Source: Corynebacterium suranareeae
GTDB lineage: Bacteria; Actinomycetota; Actinomycetes; Mycobacteriales; Mycobacteriaceae
Reading direction: 5' to 3'
Length of the DNA stretch: 64,000 nt
Assembly: GCF_002355155.1 (NCBI RefSeq)
Contig: NZ_AP017369.1
Location: 1,984,001 to 2,048,000, forward strand
Of this stretch, positions 54,849 to 63,386 are shown piece by piece. Each line of letters begins with the position of its first letter. Position 1 is the stretch's first letter. Under the pieces are notes generated by a model, which did not search any database, was not told where the DNA came from, and worked only from the letters and a program-made list of their open reading frames with translations. The translations under genes were made by a program, and so were the position numbers.

Positions 54849-56636
54849 TTACCCCTCTACACGCTTAATCACCACACGTGCTGTAGACACACGGTTGGTC
54901 TTATTACGCATCTGACCATCGACATCAACGTAAATGTCACGCACCTCGGGGTAGGTATTAATAAAGGTTGCGACCTCGGTGACTACTTCCCGCTGCAAAG
55001 ATCGCACCGCACCACGGGCACCACCGGACTCCGCACTTTCCTCCACCTGATCCACCAACAAGAACTCCATCACCTTGTGCGAACAGTGCATAACCACACC
55101 ATGTCGTGCGTATACCTCACTAGCCACATCTTTGAGCTTTTTGGTGATAATCCTGTCCTGCGTCGTTTCCGATAGTGGTTGAAACGGCACAATCTCATCC
55201 ACACGCCCAAGAAGTTCTGGTGGAAAGCCTTTATTTTTGATTGACGTATGAATGTTTTTAATAAAGTCTTTAATTGCTCGTCCATCACCTGTGTCATCAG
55301 TGGCGTAATTCGAAATAGTCTCGAAAATCTCAGAACCAGCGTTGGTTGTCATAACAATATAGGTATTAAGAAAACTCACCTCGCGGTTGTAATCATCAGA
55401 TAATCGACCATCATCAAGTACTTGCAGCAAAAGCCGTGCAATAGCTCGGTCAGCCTTTTCTACTTCATCGAGCAGAACAATGGCATTACCCTGGTCTGCC
55501 ACGCGGCGCGTGAGTTCAGACCTAAACAGATCTAGACTTGATTCCAAGGCAAATTCCGACATATCAAATCGAATAAGGCGCCCGGTATCATCACCAAACA
55601 GTACTCGTGCCAACTGCTTAACTAGCTCTGTTTTACCCACACCAGTGGGGCCAGTGAACAAAAAATTCGACAGTGGCCTGGACTTATCATGAAGATCGGC
55701 CACCACCAGCTGCAAACGACGTGCTACCACAGTCGTAGCGAGACTTTGCGCCATCACTTTCTCATCAAGCTTGTCTTTAATGCTCGTACCATCGACCTTG
55801 AAGGCAATATCCACACCAATAGCATCGTGGAGCACATCGCCCAGCAGATCCATATCCATCGGCTTGCCAGAGAGTCGATGCCAACCCACCATTGCATCAA
55901 GGACGCGAATTGATTTACGAGGCTGGACAGAACTCGGCATAAAACGCTCAGTGGTGGAGTAAATCTGCTCAAAAACGTGATCGTCATAAAACTGATCGCT
56001 TACACCATAACGATCCGCCATACCACGCAAAATCGCCACAGTGGTCTTCTGATCGGTCGGTGTTAGTCGAATTTCCTGCAAGCGCTCCGTCAATGCTTGG
56101 TTCGGCCTGATGTGCTCATGAAATTCTTCCAACGTGGTCGCAGCGATAACACGCACACCAAGCACGCCTGACATCGCCAAAATCGGCTTAATTGCCTCTA
56201 CCGCAGCAGTAGACAGCTGCACAATTTGGTGAAACTCGTCAATAAAGAGCACCAGCTCATGACCCTCGTGCTTGCGATAAGCAATAGCGTCTTCAAACAC
56301 ACCTTTAATGCGTGCTGCCATCTGCGCCGGCGTGCTCAAATCCGCAACCATTTTCGCTACATCGACCTCGATATAGTTACGTTCTGGATCTTTCACCAGT
56401 GCTTGCTGCACCAACGTGGTTTTACCCGAACCCGCAGGACCAACGAGCATGACATTCGAGATCTCTGGTCGCATCAGCGCAGCCATAATCTTATTGACTT
56501 CTTCTTCGCGTCCAACAATCTCACGCACCGGTACGGCAACAGGTGCTGCATACGCGCTCAAATAGGGGTACTTGTCTTCATCAATCTCCCGATTAATCGA
56601 CACACCTACCGACACACCTACCATACTCTGAGTCAT
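54849..56636 (-). CDS. ClpB/ClpA-like double AAA+ ATPase (transfer module copy)
   Basis: 595 aa. D1: Walker A GPAGSGKTTLV near residue 63 and Walker B LVLFIDEFHQIV near 130. D2: GPTGVGKTELVKQLA near 328, DMSEFALESSLD, Walker B AIVLLDEVEKAD near 390, and sensor 1 IVMTTNAGSE near 430. A Clp-type C-domain (LLGRVDEIVPFQPL) follows. It has no ClpN domain and no long middle domain. It shares the two-module build with the 20517-22421 protein, but the sequences are clearly different. In the transfer module it might energise secretion or unfold relaxase; this is inference. ATG 56636 follows GGTGGGGAC. Confidence 0.85.
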   Translation of the reverse strand: MTQSMVGVSVGVSINREIDEDKYPYLSAYAAPVAVPVREIVGREEEVNKIMAALMRPEISNVMLVGPAGSGKTTLVQQALVKDPERNYIEVDVAKMVADLSTPAQMAARIKGVFEDAIAYRKHEGHELVLFIDEFHQIVQLSTAAVEAIKPILAMSGVLGVRVIAATTLEEFHEHIRPNQALTERLQEIRLTPTDQKTTVAILRGMADRYGVSDQFYDDHVFEQIYSTTERFMPSSVQPRKSIRVLDAMVGWHRLSGKPMDMDLLGDVLHDAIGVDIAFKVDGTSIKDKLDEKVMAQSLATTVVARRLQLVVADLHDKSRPLSNFLFTGPTGVGKTELVKQLARVLFGDDTGRLIRFDMSEFALESSLDLFRSELTRRVADQGNAIVLLDEVEKADRAIARLLLQVLDDGRLSDDYNREVSFLNTYIVMTTNAGSEIFETISNYATDDTGDGRAIKDFIKNIHTSIKNKGFPPELLGRVDEIVPFQPLSETTQDRIITKKLKDVASEVYARHGVVMHCSHKVMEFLLVDQVEESAESGGARGAVRSLQREVVTEVATFINTYPEVRDIYVDVDGQMRNKTNRVSTARVVIKRVEG

Positions 56637-56707
56637 GTCCCCACCTTTACAAAAAAGTTAATTGAGTTTAATAATCAATTAAATACTACACTTTATTAAT
56701 TATTTTG

Positions 56708-57289
56708 TTAATGCAGATTATCCCCGTAAATATTGTCCCAGTGCGCAACAAAAGACTCCTCTGCCTGCTGCGCTGCACTCATGGCAGCACTCCATTGATC
56801 CAGAGACATATACACCCACGGCCCATCCATGTGCGGCGGGTACGCCTTCATGCGCATCAACCCAAAAGGGCCGACAATCATCGCAGCAGACGTGCCCAAG
56901 CACAGGCCAATAAGCACGCCGACAAAACCGCCAAAAATAAGACCTAGGGCCGGACCACCCACAATGAGTACACAGAGCGTAATAAATAGCGCCACCATGA
57001 GTTTTTTCATTGCCTCAAAGGGATACACCCGCTTCATGACCCATACATAGGGTTGTGACTCATCAGGTTGATAATGCACAAACTTAATCGTGTCTCCGCC
57101 ACCACCACTATCGTCATCGCTGAAATTCACGAGCATCACCTCGGCTTCAATCTGACGTAAACCTACAGGTACATCCAACAACCGCGCTGTACCCGCATCA
57201 AGAGTGACCAGCTCAGTGCTGTCAAGCCCAAGACTGTGAAATTGCGCTTCGAGCTCAGCAATTTTTCGATCATCATGCGATTTAGACAT
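56708..57289 (-). CDS. Small membrane protein, 193 aa
   Basis: A ~110-residue soluble N-terminal part with DDDSGGGGD, two strongly hydrophobic segments (LMVALFITLCVLIVGGPALG; FGGFVGVLIGLCLGTSAAMI) and a hydrophilic C-terminus. ATG 57289 overlaps the previous stop (ATGTCTAA), showing coupled translation with 57282-58421; ATG 57298 is also open. Family unknown, but its pairing with another membrane protein suggests a complex in the transfer module. Confidence 0.6.
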   Translation of the reverse strand: MSKSHDDRKIAELEAQFHSLGLDSTELVTLDAGTARLLDVPVGLRQIEAEVMLVNFSDDDSGGGGDTIKFVHYQPDESQPYVWVMKRVYPFEAMKKLMVALFITLCVLIVGGPALGLIFGGFVGVLIGLCLGTSAAMIVGPFGLMRMKAYPPHMDGPWVYMSLDQWSAAMSAAQQAEESFVAHWDNIYGDNLH

Positions 57290-58421
57290 CGCGAACACCT
57301 GCTGCCACGTCTATCTGGGCACCGTCTGCATCGACTGGGTTATCAGCGTCTCTCCGCTCCGAAATTCCGCTGGTTTTATTGACATAAGCCAACACCTCAT
57401 CAACCGCAGAATTATCAACGACACTAACTTCTAGCGCATTCTTCTTGTGCGCAGCCTTCGCACGGTGGTTATCTTTCTTGCGCTGCACTTTCTCCTTGTG
57501 AGCAACCTGTTTCTGTGCAGCCAGCTCCGCGAGACGTGCTTGTTTTGCAGCCTTCTTCTCGGCACGCTGTGCAATGACAGCAGCTTTCCCTGACTGCTCT
57601 GCCACAAATTCCTGTGCTTTTCGCTTACGTTCTGCCTCTTTGTCGCGCTCAGCCTGAGTCTGCTTACGCTGTGCATCACGTTCTAGCTGTTTGGCTGCCC
57701 GAACTTTACGCTGAGATTCTTGCCTATGGTTCCACCACCCGGCGACATCGACGCCATCAGCTCGACCAATAATGAGGCGGTCTTTTTTACGAACACTTGC
57801 CTGTGCGACACCATGAGCCTGCACGGTGACATCAAGTTTGTCCGCCACAGCACACGCGCGACATTCACACCCGCGCAAGCCTGAACCATAATCCTCTAGC
57901 TGTGCGGGATTATTATGCAGCTCACGGCCAAGTTTGTGGTGATAGCGTCGTTGCGTTTCCACCAACATGTGCTGACGCAGTGACGCAATATAATTTCCAA
58001 CTGCTGCTGCATCTGAGGCGACGGGCTTTTTAGCCTTCTTCGCTTCGGCTCGGGCCGCAATGTCTGCTGCAATATCGTTCTTGATACCCTCCCAGATCAC
58101 CGAATCCATCTCCACAGGATCAGCTTCCTCATACACTGTGCCAGACATACGCTGCTCATAGCGCAACAGTGCGTAGACCACCATGACAATCACCGCCACA
58201 AAAATCGGCACGTACAACAACGGCAAACCGGCACCAATAATGAGCACCAATACGGCCAGCGCACTGAGAACCCCACTGACAATGATGTGTACTGTCCACC
58301 GGGACTCCGTTATTTCTGTGACTCGTACACGGTGATCGGCTGCATCCCGTGCTACTTCGCAGCGTGTGGTGCGATTCCAGGTGTGGAGAATAACCTCATT
58401 CTCCGGCGTTCCCATTTTCAT
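57282..58421 (-). CDS. Membrane protein with long basic coiled coil, 379 aa
   Basis: Two adjacent membrane spans lie at residues ~44-85 (IIVSGVLSALAVLVLIIGAG; VPIFVAVIVMVVYAL). A linker follows with a CECRACA motif near 185. A long Lys/Arg/Ala/Gln-rich coiled coil (~235-340, e.g. AEKKAAKQARLAELAAQKQV) is next, then an acidic C-terminus. Family unknown. It is coupled to the downstream gene. Coiled coils at membranes in conjugation modules often act as assembly parts, but I see no T4SS family signature. Confidence 0.6.
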   Translation of the reverse strand: MKMGTPENEVILHTWNRTTRCEVARDAADHRVRVTEITESRWTVHIIVSGVLSALAVLVLIIGAGLPLLYVPIFVAVIVMVVYALLRYEQRMSGTVYEEADPVEMDSVIWEGIKNDIAADIAARAEAKKAKKPVASDAAAVGNYIASLRQHMLVETQRRYHHKLGRELHNNPAQLEDYGSGLRGCECRACAVADKLDVTVQAHGVAQASVRKKDRLIIGRADGVDVAGWWNHRQESQRKVRAAKQLERDAQRKQTQAERDKEAERKRKAQEFVAEQSGKAAVIAQRAEKKAAKQARLAELAAQKQVAHKEKVQRKKDNHRAKAAHKKNALEVSVVDNSAVDEVLAYVNKTSGISERRDADNPVDADGAQIDVAAGVRDV

Positions 58422-58516
58422 AACTTATTATCTACTTTCCCAATCCGAAAATATACTAATTTACTCCCCTGTAATATTAATACTTTAAAAGTAGACTTTT
58501 AAATAGCGAGAAATGG

Positions 58517-58559
58517 ACAACAACCCCGCTCCCAGCACAGCTGGAAACGGGGTTGTTGT
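58517..58559 (-). terminator. Hairpin between transfer genes
   Basis: ACAACAACCCCG (58517-58528) pairs with CGGGGTTGTTGT (58548-58559). An inner CCAGC/GCTGG stem adds stability. It lies after the 58583-59428 gene in the - direction. Confidence 0.7.
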
Positions 58560-58582
58560 TTCGCCTTGAGGTCTGAGGCCTA

Positions 58583-59428
58583 CTAGACCTCGTAACCTTG
58601 GTCGTAGCTAGTGTCCACAGATCGCGACTCCTGAGGTAGCGCTACCTGTGCGATCTCAGCTCGCTGGGGCTGACCCAGATTCGCAAACTGCGGGATCTCG
58701 GTGCTGATCTCATTACTCACCTGGTTGGCACCAAACCCTGATGCAGATGTTCCAGCGTTGCTGTAGTCATCACCACCACCAAAGTAGTTTTGTGCCAGTC
58801 CTGCAAGACCGCCTGTTGCGCTACCAATGCCAGCACCGGTGAGACCACCAAGTGTCGAGTAACCAAGCCCGCCACCCTGAACGGCACCAGACAACGAGTC
58901 AGCGAGACCCTCGTGACCCGATTCGGCCAAACTATCGTGTATTTTATCGGCACCAAAGCCGGTCACACCGCTTGCCATCGCAGATTTCAGCACACCTGGA
59001 CCACCATCTTTAAGATACGATCCCAGGCCACCGGCAATAGCGGAATATGCACTCGCCTTCATTGAGCCACCTTCGGCCTGAATCGCATCATTAGCAAGCT
59101 TGGTAAACACACCAGCACCTGCACCAGCGAGACCTTTGCCGACCATGTTGCGCGCTTTCGACGACAAACTCTGCCCGTCTTCAAAGTCGTTGTAGGCAAG
59201 CCCTGCACCTGCGGCTGCACCGGCAAGACCAGCGCCCATATTGCCATACCGACCCATGAAGCCACTATTCTCTGCAGAGTTCTGAGCAGTATTGTTTACC
59301 TGCCCGAAGCTCATCTGCTGGTTCTGAGCTTGCTGATTGTTCTGCGAATTGCCCAAAAACTTATCTTTCGCCCATCCCGCAGCAACAGGGGCGACTGTTC
59401 CTGCGACGGCCAGAAGTGGAATTGCCAT
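58583..59428 (-). CDS. Gly/Ala-rich repetitive protein, 281 aa
   Basis: Starts with a hydrophobic segment (MAIPLLAVAGTVAPVAAGWA), then Gln/Asn-rich sequence. A long Gly/Ala/Ser-rich middle has glycine-zipper-like repeats (GAGLAGAAAGAGLAYND; KGLAGAGAGVFTKLAND; GLTGAGIGSATGGLAGLA). It ends hydrophilic. Glycine-zipper proteins insert into or line membranes; it could form or coat a pore. Family unknown. ATG follows GGGAGAAG, a good ribosome site. Confidence 0.6.
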   Translation of the reverse strand: MAIPLLAVAGTVAPVAAGWAKDKFLGNSQNNQQAQNQQMSFGQVNNTAQNSAENSGFMGRYGNMGAGLAGAAAGAGLAYNDFEDGQSLSSKARNMVGKGLAGAGAGVFTKLANDAIQAEGGSMKASAYSAIAGGLGSYLKDGGPGVLKSAMASGVTGFGADKIHDSLAESGHEGLADSLSGAVQGGGLGYSTLGGLTGAGIGSATGGLAGLAQNYFGGGDDYSNAGTSASGFGANQVSNEISTEIPQFANLGQPQRAEIAQVALPQESRSVDTSYDQGYEV

Positions 59429-59472
59429 TTTATTCTTCTCCCAAAATATCTAGTAAATGAGTCCCGAGACAA

Positions 59473-59502
59473 ACACCCCAACAAATAAGTTTGCTGGGGT
59501 GT
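59473..59502 (-). terminator. Hairpin after the SSB-like gene
   Basis: ACACCCCAACAAA (59473-59485) pairs with TTTGCTGGGGTGT (59490-59502), with one G-U pair on the - strand RNA. It lies just after the stop of 59519-60331. Confidence 0.7.
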
Positions 59503-59518
59503 GTGTGTTAAAGAACTC

Positions 59519-60331
59519 TTAGAACGGTGGTTCGTTCTCAACCTGTGGTGCTACCGGCTGCTGAGCTGCCTGTGGCGCCAAAGCTGCGGCAACTGCCGGC
59601 GGCTGAGTGAAAGGGTTTCCGGCAGGTGCTTGCGGAACCTGAGCTGCGGCTGCAGCCTGCTGAGCAGTTGCCTGTGCTACCGCATCGGCATAGACCGGAG
59701 CGCCCGCATACGCTGGCTGCTGATTCTGCATAACTGGCTGCGGTGCCACCTGTGGTGCTTGAGCCTGGGTAGCTTGGGCTTGCGCAGCCTTCTGCGCTTC
59801 CGCTGCTTGGCGATTCATAGCCACAGCCATAAATTGCTGCTGCTGGATATTCATCGCGTCTGAGATGGGAACCCCGGATGGCTGCAAAGACTTAGTGTTC
59901 ATGACCGGAGGAAGAGACTTGCCGTCCTTAGTCTTCGGGAACATGACATCTGCCTTGACCAACATGGAGTAACCGACCGTCTCACCGTCTTTACTCAAAA
60001 GCGGTGTCATCTGATTACGCCCCTGTGCAGCCACCGCCTGCATCGCCTGAATCTGCGCATCAGAATATGCAACGCCTGTGTTGCGCTGACCACCTTTAGT
60101 TTCAAGGTGGAGGTGAGGCATAGTCTGTGGCGCAAGATTCGCATTCGCACGAGTGCCATCAGCATCAATTGGGATCTGAGCTACCTGAACATCCGCAAAG
60201 TGAATAGTGTTACCCTTTTCGGTCACATGCTTGGCGCTGTCATAGACATTGACAACGAGATCTACACCCTTAGTGGACGCATTCGGGTTGATGACATTGC
60301 CATCTTTATCTTTACTTCGGAAATTCGCCAT
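59519..60331 (-). CDS. SSB-like protein with Gln/Ala/Pro tail and acidic Pro-Pro-Phe tip
   Basis: 270 aa. The N-terminal ~155 residues are a compact domain (DLVVNVYDSAKHVTEKGNTI; KADVMFPKTKDGKSLPPVM). Residues ~160-262 are Ala/Gln/Pro-rich, and the end reads VENEPPF, very like the actinobacterial SSB tip (acidic, Pro-Pro-Phe) that recruits partner proteins. I cannot confirm an OB fold. In the transfer module it could coat the transferred single strand. ATG follows CGAAAGGGC. A good promoter lies at 60401-60429. Confidence 0.5.
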   Translation of the reverse strand: MANFRSKDKDGNVINPNASTKGVDLVVNVYDSAKHVTEKGNTIHFADVQVAQIPIDADGTRANANLAPQTMPHLHLETKGGQRNTGVAYSDAQIQAMQAVAAQGRNQMTPLLSKDGETVGYSMLVKADVMFPKTKDGKSLPPVMNTKSLQPSGVPISDAMNIQQQQFMAVAMNRQAAEAQKAAQAQATQAQAPQVAPQPVMQNQQPAYAGAPVYADAVAQATAQQAAAAAQVPQAPAGNPFTQPPAVAAALAPQAAQQPVAPQVENEPPF

Positions 60332-60356
60332 GATAAAAGCCCTTTCGCACTAGTTT

Positions 60357-60386
60357 GTTTGGGACTTTGTTTATGACTTCCCAAAC
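60357..60386 (-). promoter_or_regulatory. Inverted repeat in the leader of the SSB-like gene
   Basis: GTTTGGGA (60357-60364) and TCCCAAAC (60379-60386) form an 8-bp repeat 14 bases apart. It lies between the -10 box and the ribosome site, so it is a candidate operator or leader hairpin. Confidence 0.4.
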
Positions 60387-60400
60387 AATTCTTATTAAGT

Positions 60401-60429
60401 ATTAATGTGAAGCATAATCATCTTGTCAA
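60401..60429 (-). promoter_or_regulatory. Promoter for the SSB-like gene
   Basis: On the - strand TTGACA (60429-60424) is followed after exactly 17 bases by ATTAAT (60406-60401). It is the best -35/-10 match I find in the transfer module. Confidence 0.55.
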
Positions 60430-60548
60430 ATAAATGCAATACTTTTTTCGAAAACTTATGAAATTTATTTACACCTGTTTGAATAGATTTTTTAAACAAA
60501 AAAAGAACACATCGACTTAATACATGTCAAAGTTTTCTTTTTAATCAA

Positions 60549-63293
60549 TTAACCTAAGCCACCATCCAGCACAGCCCGATCCACTGCATCGCGAATAAGT
60601 GGTTGTACCCGCTTATCCAGTGTGACTGTTCGACCTCGCTTGATCTGCACAGATTCTTGCTGCACACGTCGTTGCACCACCTCAAAAGCTGGCTGTACAG
60701 GTACCTGATCAATCTCTTGTTGTCGTTGCGCTGCTAATTCTTCTTCACGAAGAGCCTGCTCTTCTGCTGCACGCTGGGCACGCTGTCGCGCCTGCTCTTT
60801 GATCCTGGCAAGCATGGCGCTGCGTAAAATACCGGTGCGAGAAACCTCAATGCTCGTTGCTTCCATGCGTGAAATATCGGCATCCGCTACACCCAACTCT
60901 TCGACCACCGCCTCGGGCTCTTGCTGCGAGCTGATCATCCACTCCCGTGCACGCTCAAAGGCATACCGTCGCTGGGTGACAAGCTCTCCATAACTACGCA
61001 CAATCGGTTGACTGACTTTTTGATCGCTAAACCAGTCATAATGTAGATCATGTAAATCAACCCCGCGCACCTGCTCAAAATCATGCTCCGGTCGGAACAC
61101 CACCTGAAACCGGCCACGCAAATGATGCACCGGGTCATGAGTCTCACGCTCTGTACTATCACGTGACTCTTCCTCAAGATACGTGCGCACAGAATCAGAT
61201 ACATCAGCAGCCGGCAACTCAATTGTTTGCTGCTGTATATGTCGTTCATCTGCAACCTCTCCCCCAGCCTCGCGTGGATCTGCTGCGTCCATCAATACAG
61301 CATCCCCACCGACCTCTAAACGAGCTCCTAGCTGCGCCCATTCTCGACGCAGATCATCAATTTTTTGCCCATAGGTCACCATCATGCGCTCAATTCGACC
61401 ATCTAAGACAGCACGTCCGGCTTTACCTTCAGCACCTGTGCGTGCAAGCAATCCACCGCCTGGTTGATCATAAAGTTGACGGCCTAAAGCCTCAGCAGCA
61501 CGTTCATCGCTCATACGAGCCAACGAACGATCCGCACGCAGAGCACGCAGACCCACCACCTTTTTGCCGTAGTCTGCAACCTCAGCCCACTGTTTTTCCC
61601 ACTGACCCACAGGTGGCGCAAAGGTTAAAAAGTGCTGGTACTTCGATTGGCACATTGCATGGTACTGCTCTTCGGCATCATAAAAACTCCACATCACCTG
61701 TGAGGTGGGATCTGCTAGACCTTGAGCATTAGCGTCCTCCCAGGATCGTTTTTTCGCAGCAAACTCATGGCGTTGTTCGCGGTGATGGTTCAACCGTGCA
61801 GAATACGAGCGCAAACGCAGCCCAAATTCCTCAATACTTGGCTCAGGCGCTTCCGCTTCTACTTCTTGTGTGCCACTACCACCCTGCTCGTCTAGATCCT
61901 TACTCTTTTTCCGTGCAATACCATCAAGCAAATCCTCATAGTCTTGACCCATGACAGTCAACATGGCTGTCGAGACATCGCGCTGCTCATCGGGGATCGC
62001 AGATAGGACACTGTAGACACCATTCATAGCCTGCTCAATGATCTTTTCCCGACCATTATCAATCAAACGCTGTGTGTCCTGCTTGCCTAAACCTTCTTTG
62101 ACCCGGCGTTTTTGTGCATACTGATAAACCTGGGACATTGCTGCCGGCATGGGTGAATCTGATTCACCTAATCGCGCCTCCACCAACTCACGCACTAATC
62201 TATTCGGCTTATCCATTTCTTTGGCGTTGGTCGATGCGCGCCACAGGCGCTTATCCTCGGGCAAACAAGCGACTACAAATTGCGCAGCACTTTCTTGGGT
62301 AAGTTGATGAAACGCCCAGCGCTTGACATAACTGGTGACATTACGTTTTTCATACCCCACCGCTGCCGACAAGTGCGCCATATGCTGATGCTGATCAAGC
62401 CAGGCATCAATACCACGCCGCAGAACTGCTTTACCGGGTGCATTGATTTTGCCTTTTTGCGTGCCATCAGCTGCACGATTCCCATGACCGGCATCGACCA
62501 GAGTCAAGTGTGCGTGCACATGCTTCGTATCGACCTGGATCACGCCAACATAGCGTAGGTCATCATAATGGCGCTGCGCTAAACGATCGACACCGTGCAT
62601 GACAGCCATCCGCAGCTTCATCTGATCGACCTGCCCGCGATAATCACCGGCACGCTTAATATCTAAATCCTCTGGAATAAGACCATGCTCTGCTAAATAT
62701 TCTTGAGTAAAAGACAAAACCACTTTCATCACGGTGTGGCCGTCCTCGTAAAGCTCTTGCACATTGTTACTTGCTGCATGAAGATCATCGTGCGACAGTG
62801 AGACATCGCCGTAGCCAAAGGCCACACCGCCATTACCCTGAGCGCTCAGCATCAAATCATGTACGCGCTGCCCATCCTGGGTAGTAAATTCTGCGAGTTC
62901 CCTAGGGTGCACAGGTTGTGATGGGTTGGCGGTGTCGGGAGCTGTGTCCGCGCCCGCGCGCAGTGCTGCTCGCCGGGCGCTGCGTTCTTCACGACGTTGT
63001 TTCAAGGTGGTGCGGCGACCTTGCCGGCCACGACGAGGGCTCATTTCAGGCTGCTGGTCATAGCCTGTTTCGCTGTCCGTGGTGAGCTGCTCCACAGCGC
63101 TATCACGGGCCATATACCGCATGATGAAGTCATCTAGTTTGTTGCGCACAATCGGCGCCACTGTTTCTACCGCATCACTGCGTGCCATATAGCCAGAAAT
63201 ATATTTACCTGGTGATGATCCCCGAGAACCTTTACCATTTGCTTGTTTGATCGTGTATTCATTGCGCACGATAATGGCTTGTTTCAAACTCAT
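60549..63293 (-). CDS. MobL-like relaxase
   Basis: 914 aa. The start (AIIVRNEYTIKQANGKGSRG; KYISGYMARSDAVE) and a repeat-like IMRYMARDSAVE fit the N-terminal motifs of MobL-type relaxases. A metal-binding motif VDTKHVHAHLTLVDAGHG (H-x-H, near residue 260) is the usual relaxase motif III. The last ~350 residues are charged helical/coiled coil (ARIKEQARQRAQRAAEEQAL). Relaxases nick the origin of transfer and stay bound to the 5' end. A helicase or primase domain is not evident. ATG follows GTGGGGAAAA. It directly follows, on the same strand, a degenerate paralogue (63387-64000). Confidence 0.8.
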   Translation of the reverse strand: MSLKQAIIVRNEYTIKQANGKGSRGSSPGKYISGYMARSDAVETVAPIVRNKLDDFIMRYMARDSAVEQLTTDSETGYDQQPEMSPRRGRQGRRTTLKQRREERSARRAALRAGADTAPDTANPSQPVHPRELAEFTTQDGQRVHDLMLSAQGNGGVAFGYGDVSLSHDDLHAASNNVQELYEDGHTVMKVVLSFTQEYLAEHGLIPEDLDIKRAGDYRGQVDQMKLRMAVMHGVDRLAQRHYDDLRYVGVIQVDTKHVHAHLTLVDAGHGNRAADGTQKGKINAPGKAVLRRGIDAWLDQHQHMAHLSAAVGYEKRNVTSYVKRWAFHQLTQESAAQFVVACLPEDKRLWRASTNAKEMDKPNRLVRELVEARLGESDSPMPAAMSQVYQYAQKRRVKEGLGKQDTQRLIDNGREKIIEQAMNGVYSVLSAIPDEQRDVSTAMLTVMGQDYEDLLDGIARKKSKDLDEQGGSGTQEVEAEAPEPSIEEFGLRLRSYSARLNHHREQRHEFAAKKRSWEDANAQGLADPTSQVMWSFYDAEEQYHAMCQSKYQHFLTFAPPVGQWEKQWAEVADYGKKVVGLRALRADRSLARMSDERAAEALGRQLYDQPGGGLLARTGAEGKAGRAVLDGRIERMMVTYGQKIDDLRREWAQLGARLEVGGDAVLMDAADPREAGGEVADERHIQQQTIELPAADVSDSVRTYLEEESRDSTERETHDPVHHLRGRFQVVFRPEHDFEQVRGVDLHDLHYDWFSDQKVSQPIVRSYGELVTQRRYAFERAREWMISSQQEPEAVVEELGVADADISRMEATSIEVSRTGILRSAMLARIKEQARQRAQRAAEEQALREEELAAQRQQEIDQVPVQPAFEVVQRRVQQESVQIKRGRTVTLDKRVQPLIRDAVDRAVLDGGLG

Positions 63294-63326
63294 TTTTCCC
63301 CACAGCTCTTTCGTTAACTACTACAA

Positions 63327-63363
63327 CAACAGCGCCGCCACCAAAACGGTAACGACGCTGTTG
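63327..63363 (-). terminator. Hairpin between relaxase and relaxase fragment
   Basis: CAACAGCG (63327-63334) pairs with CGCTGTTG (63356-63363) with a 21-base loop, after the stop of the fragment gene. Confidence 0.55.
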
Positions 63364-63386
63364 CTTCTCCTGATGCCTCACCTTGC

